Part shown: one piece after another, positions 53,724-56,194 of the stretch | Layout of the letters: the number at the start of each line of letters is the position of its first letter | Numbering within the stretch: position 1 is the stretch's first letter | Origin: Anaerocolumna sp. | Lineage (GTDB): Bacteria; Bacillota; Clostridia; Lachnospirales; Lachnospiraceae | Length of the DNA: 56,194 nucleotides | NCBI GenBank assembly: GCA_029256725.1 | Contig: JAQSXJ010000062.1 | Coordinates: forward strand, 1 to 56,194 | Direction of reading: 5' to 3' | The notes under the pieces: generated by a model | Database searches by the model: none | Told to the model about the DNA's origin: nothing | Seen by the model: only the letters and a program-made list of their open reading frames with translations | Program-made: the position numbers and the translations under genes

Positions 53724-54173
53724 GTGGTTGAACTGAAATTATATGAGGTTTTGGAGAAAGAAGCTAATCTTCTCTTTGTAGATATAGTTGCCCGTTATGA
53801 AGAGAATTGGGTTCTTTGCAGAGTGAGAGAAAGAGAGAGCTGGGAGTGCCCAGGAGGACATATTGAAGCAGGAGAGACTCCCTATGAAGCAGCAGTGAGG
53901 GAATTATGGGAAGAAACGGGAGCTTGTGAATTTCAACTAAGACCTGTAAGTTTCTACGGTGTTAAAGGGAATGATGGAATGATGGAAAGTGAAACGGAAA
54001 TATACGGGCAAATTTTTTATGCAGAAATTGAGAAACTCGGAACACTGCCGGATTTTGAGGTGGAGGAAATACAGTTATTTGACAAGTTACCGGATAATTG
54101 GACCTATCCCTACGCACATCCTCTCTTCTGCTCTTTGGCAGAGAAATTATATGAATATCAAAAAGCTAAATAA
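53724..54173 (+). CDS. NUDIX hydrolase
   Basis: A 149-residue pyrophosphohydrolase. The NUDIX box GHIEAGETPYEAAVRELWEETGA (~residues 49-71) is complete (G-x5-E-x7-RE-x2-EE-x-G), so Mg-dependent cleavage of an X-diphosphate substrate is expected; the substrate cannot be read from sequence. Initiation at GTG 53724, with GAGGTAA upstream overlapping the previous gene's stop region, suggests translational coupling to the DUF1835 gene. Confidence 0.92.
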   Translation: MVELKLYEVLEKEANLLFVDIVARYEENWVLCRVRERESWECPGGHIEAGETPYEAAVRELWEETGACEFQLRPVSFYGVKGNDGMMESETEIYGQIFYAEIEKLGTLPDFEVEEIQLFDKLPDNWTYPYAHPLFCSLAEKLYEYQKAK

Positions 54174-54325
54174 TTAATCGTAGAATAATAAATGGTATGT
54201 GGAATGTATGTGAGCTAAAACAAACCTAAAAGTGGACTGTAACACTGTCTATATTATTAAAATATAAATACCTCATGGCAAAAAATGAGGGAGAGTAAAA
54301 GATAAAATAATTGAAAGGATGTCAC

Positions 54326-54397
54326 ATGAATTCCTTACTTTTCGAATTCTATTGTATGCGACAATGTTGCAGTTGTTCTGCGATATCAAGTGGGTGA
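54326..54397 (+). CDS. Cys-rich upstream ORF (23 codons) before the GNAT gene
   Basis: ATG 54326, preceded by GAAAGG, encodes MNSLLFEFYCMRQCCSCSAIS plus two residues, with four Cys in ten positions, and stops at TGA 54395-54397, 5 nt before the GNAT start. The short distance fits translational coupling or a regulatory leader peptide sensitive to Cys supply. It may also be chance. Confidence 0.35.
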   Translation: MNSLLFEFYCMRQCCSCSAISSG

Positions 54398-54402
54398 GAT
54401 AT

Positions 54403-54930
54403 ATGAATGTACCAGTTTTGGAAACAAAGAGGCTTATATTAAGAACACTTACAGCAGACGATGCAGAGGCTGCTTATCTGTGGCTTAGTGATGAACGAGT
54501 TACAAAATATATGCCTTATACTACATATACAAGTATTTCTGATGTAAGAGACTGGTTGGATAGTCTGAAAGAAGAGGATAATTATCATTTTGGTTTTGTA
54601 CTGAAAGAGAATGGTCTGCTTATTGGCAGCGGAGATATAGGACTTAACAAAGGCTTCTGGGATTTTGGTTATAACATCCGGTATGATTACTGGAATCAGG
54701 GGCTTACAACAGAGGCTGCCAAAGCCATGATAAAATATGCATATGATTATCATGGAGCCAGAGATTTCAGCTCAAATCATGCCGTAGATAATCAGGCGTC
54801 CGGGAGAGTTATAGAAAAGTGTGGGCTTCAGTTTTATGAATATGGTGAATATCGTAAATTTGATGGCAGTGAAGTGTTTCGGTCTATGTTATACCGAGCA
54901 CATCTTGAGGAATTAGATTTTTTATTATAA
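54403..54930 (+). CDS. GNAT acetyltransferase, RimJ/RimL type
   Basis: A 175-residue N-acetyltransferase starting MNVPVLETKRLILRTLTADDAEAAYLWL. The acetyl-CoA loop is the YDYWNQGLTTEAAKAMIKYAYD region; the last motif is NHAVDNQASGRVIEKCGLQFYEYGEYRKFDG. Start 54403 gives the proper family N-terminus; the open frame extends upstream in a region that contains the uORF. GGGTGAG stands before ATG 54403. It has typical length and is intact. Substrate unknown. Confidence 0.9.
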   Translation: MNVPVLETKRLILRTLTADDAEAAYLWLSDERVTKYMPYTTYTSISDVRDWLDSLKEEDNYHFGFVLKENGLLIGSGDIGLNKGFWDFGYNIRYDYWNQGLTTEAAKAMIKYAYDYHGARDFSSNHAVDNQASGRVIEKCGLQFYEYGEYRKFDGSEVFRSMLYRAHLEELDFLL

Positions 54931-55047
54931 CTATTGACTTTAACGTCGTGTCGCCCCTTATGCTGATATTGAAAGGAGGTAGTGAGGATTTCAAACTGGT
55001 GTAAGCAACATAGTTAATACAGCAGCAATTTTCATTTCGGCAAGAAT

Positions 55048-55155
55048 ATGCTAAGATCCGAAGAACATCTGGATTATCTTCATAAATATCTGCTTTCGCC
55101 GGATGACAGCAGTATGCAGATTGACCTGCTGCTTTCGGTTAGAGAGAAGAAGTAA
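55048..55155 (+). pseudogene. Short orphan ORF, probable gene-end remnant
   Basis: Thirty-five codons (MLRSEEHLDYLHKYLLSPDD...LLLSVREKK) look like the end of a helical protein; the frame is open ~10 codons further upstream (to a stop at 55015-55017) with no ribosome site. I do not recognise the family. The region 54931-55224 contains nothing else I can support. Confidence 0.3.
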
Positions 55156-55224
55156 CCTGTAATAATTCGTTATATGGGTTTGTAAATATGGTAAGTGGAT
55201 ATAGAAAGTTTTCTATATAATAAG

Positions 55225-55290
55225 AAAACGGTACAATACGTTATACTCTGATGCGTGTAGTATAAAGAGGAGGTGTTGTACCGTTTTTTT
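55225..55290 (+). terminator. Terminator upstream of the PadR promoter
   Basis: AAACGGTACAA (55226-55236) pairs perfectly with TTGTACCGTTT (55276-55286), with inner pairing TTATAC/GTATAA, followed by a T run. Confidence 0.8.
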
Positions 55291-55356
55291 CTTCTTTTTC
55301 TTATTATTTTATTATTATTATTATCTACTAAATGAAAGTTAATGGATATTTTTGTA

Positions 55357-55385
55357 TTGACATATACAGGTAGACTGTATATAAT
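55357..55385 (+). promoter_or_regulatory. Consensus promoter with palindromic operator (PadR autoregulation)
   Basis: TTGACA (55357-55362), 17-bp spacer, TATAAT (55380-55385): a perfect sigma-A consensus. The spacer is almost filled by ATATACAG-GTAGA-CTGTATAT (55362-55382), a perfect 8-bp-arm inverted repeat. A repressor bound there would block polymerase; PadR proteins commonly repress their own promoter. Further CTATATAG and ACTGTATAGT motifs follow. The 400-nt leader to the gene at 55797 is A/C-rich and almost free of G. Confidence 0.75.
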
Positions 55386-55796
55386 ACGACTATATAGTTA
55401 AACTGTATAGTTGAACTTTATATAGAACCAACCATACAAATTAATTAACTACTATTAAAACTAATAAAGACATTTACTCAAAAACAACTTACCAAAATAA
55501 TAAAATAACTAACCAGGTAATAACTAAGCCAGATAATAACAAAACAAATATTAACTAACACCACAATAGCAACTAAAAAATAGTAATAAAAAAATAATTA
55601 AAAGAAGAAATAATTATCTCAATAATAGTTACTAGAATATTAGGTAACTGGAATTGGTTACAAAACGCTGACATGTATTACATTTAACTGCTATCAGCAG
55701 ATTATGAAACAGAAGAAATAATAATCAGCATCATGATTAAAACAGTACATGAAAGTAAATACACACAAAAACTATTAATAGAAATGCGAGGAATAC

Positions 55797-56105
55797 ATGA
55801 ACATCTTAAAAAATCTACCCCTAACAGAAACGACCTATTACATCCTCCTGGCATTAAGAGAAAGCGGGCATGGATACGCAATTATGCAGAAAGTAGAGGA
55901 GCTAAGCGGCGGAAAAGTAAGAATAGCTGCAGGAACTATGTATGGAGCGCTGGAGAATTTAACAAAACAGAAACTAATCGAGGTAATACCATCGGAGGAT
56001 CCGAGAAGAAAAGTATATCAGATTACAGAAGATGGTAGAACGGTTCTTTCTATGGAAGTAGAAAGACTGAAATATATGATAGCTGTATATGAAGGGGTAG
56101 TGTAA
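55797..56105 (+). CDS. PadR-family transcriptional regulator
   Basis: A 102-residue repressor of the short PadR subtype. Winged helix: LTETTYYILLALRESGHGYAIMQKVEELSGGKVRIAAGTMYGALENLTKQKLIEVI, with the wing DPRRKVYQITEDG, and a single C-terminal dimerisation helix (VLSMEVERLKYMIAVYEGVV). Short PadRs often control ABC or MDR exporters or a membrane protein next to them; the downstream gene would lie beyond the window. AGGAATAC before ATG 55797 is a modest ribosome site. Confidence 0.92.
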   Translation: MNILKNLPLTETTYYILLALRESGHGYAIMQKVEELSGGKVRIAAGTMYGALENLTKQKLIEVIPSEDPRRKVYQITEDGRTVLSMEVERLKYMIAVYEGVV

Positions 56106-56194
56106 AGTAACGTATGAAAACCCCGAGCTTGAAAAACAGGCTCATTCAGAACCTTGAAAATTGCTAGATATAGTTTTTAGGCAGGCTAGCGCCG

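Noticed and set aside
56117..56170. Short frame after PadR (MKTPSLKNRLIQNLENC)
   Set aside because: Too short, no ribosome site, at the window edge; cannot be judged.

Overview
The window looks like a chromosomal stretch from a low-GC, Gram-positive anaerobe of the Lachnospiraceae type (Clostridium cluster XIVa; Lachnoclostridium/Anaerocolumna-like). The evidence is AT-rich DNA with strong AGGAGG ribosome sites, TTGACA/TATAAT promoters with 16-17 bp spacers, T-box control of an aminoacyl-tRNA synthetase, a fused SecDF, pyruvate phosphate dikinase, LplB/YtcP-type sugar transport with a membrane-anchored AraC regulator, and a CdaR-controlled sugar-acid operon. The genus assignment is inference. 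I saw no rRNA, tRNA, CRISPR array, phage module or intact transposase.

Layout. 1-6.6 kb: the 3' part of ppdK, a GNAT remnant, cyclopropane-fatty-acid synthase, a secreted beta-propeller-like protein and an alpha/beta hydrolase. 6.6-8.2 kb: a long structured leader with tandem terminators, a 12-codon leader peptide and two mutually exclusive RNA folds, ahead of a decayed Cfr-like 23S rRNA methyltransferase gene. 8.3-11 kb: a small membrane protein and secDF. 11.2-14.8 kb: a complete T-box and a broken gltX-like gene, a broken serine hydrolase, a 37-bp tandem repeat and a second, truncated T-box. 15.1-27.3 kb: a polysaccharide/oligosaccharide ABC uptake locus (two permeases, a giant multidomain GH5 protein, a lipoprotein binding protein, an AraC-type regulator) in which the GH5 gene, the binding protein and a following lipoprotein gene are damaged. 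27.5-30.4 kb: a collapsed sigma/anti-sigma pair, a TetR regulator divergent from an HXXEE membrane protein, and a TPR-like protein. 30.6-45.3 kb: an apparently intact sugar-acid locus. It holds a family-5 binding protein on the minus strand, CdaR, Dpp/Opp permeases, a double-ATPase protein, a UxuA-like dehydratase, a UxaA-family dehydratase, a GarR-like reductase, a DapA-family lyase/aldolase and glycerate kinase. 45.4-56.2 kb: a long palindromic element, separate coaB and coaC, a P1 peptidase, a CTP-synthase-like amidotransferase, two GNATs, a beta-galactosidase remnant, an XRE regulator with a Cys-rich repeat domain, small membrane, DUF1835/DUF3658 and NUDIX proteins, and a PadR regulator behind an operator-bearing promoter.

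How the genes work together. The best functional unit is 31.6-45.3 kb. Import by the Dpp-type ABC system would feed dehydration (UxuA/UxaA families), DapA-family cleavage, reduction of tartronate semialdehyde by GarR and phosphorylation of glycerate by GarK, under CdaR, whose family senses sugar diacids or glycerate. The 15-27 kb unit is a glycan-degradation and uptake locus.

The most striking general feature is that about nine genes between 2.4 and 28 kb, plus one at 50.4 kb, carry internal deletions, frameshifts or lost start codons, while their promoters, ribosome sites, T-box and terminators are often intact. This is either real gene decay or an assembly problem, and raw reads would decide. 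The most original non-coding signals are three tandem copies of a two-hairpin RNA element upstream of the garR-like gene, the attenuator ahead of the Cfr-like gene, and several whole-element palindromes.
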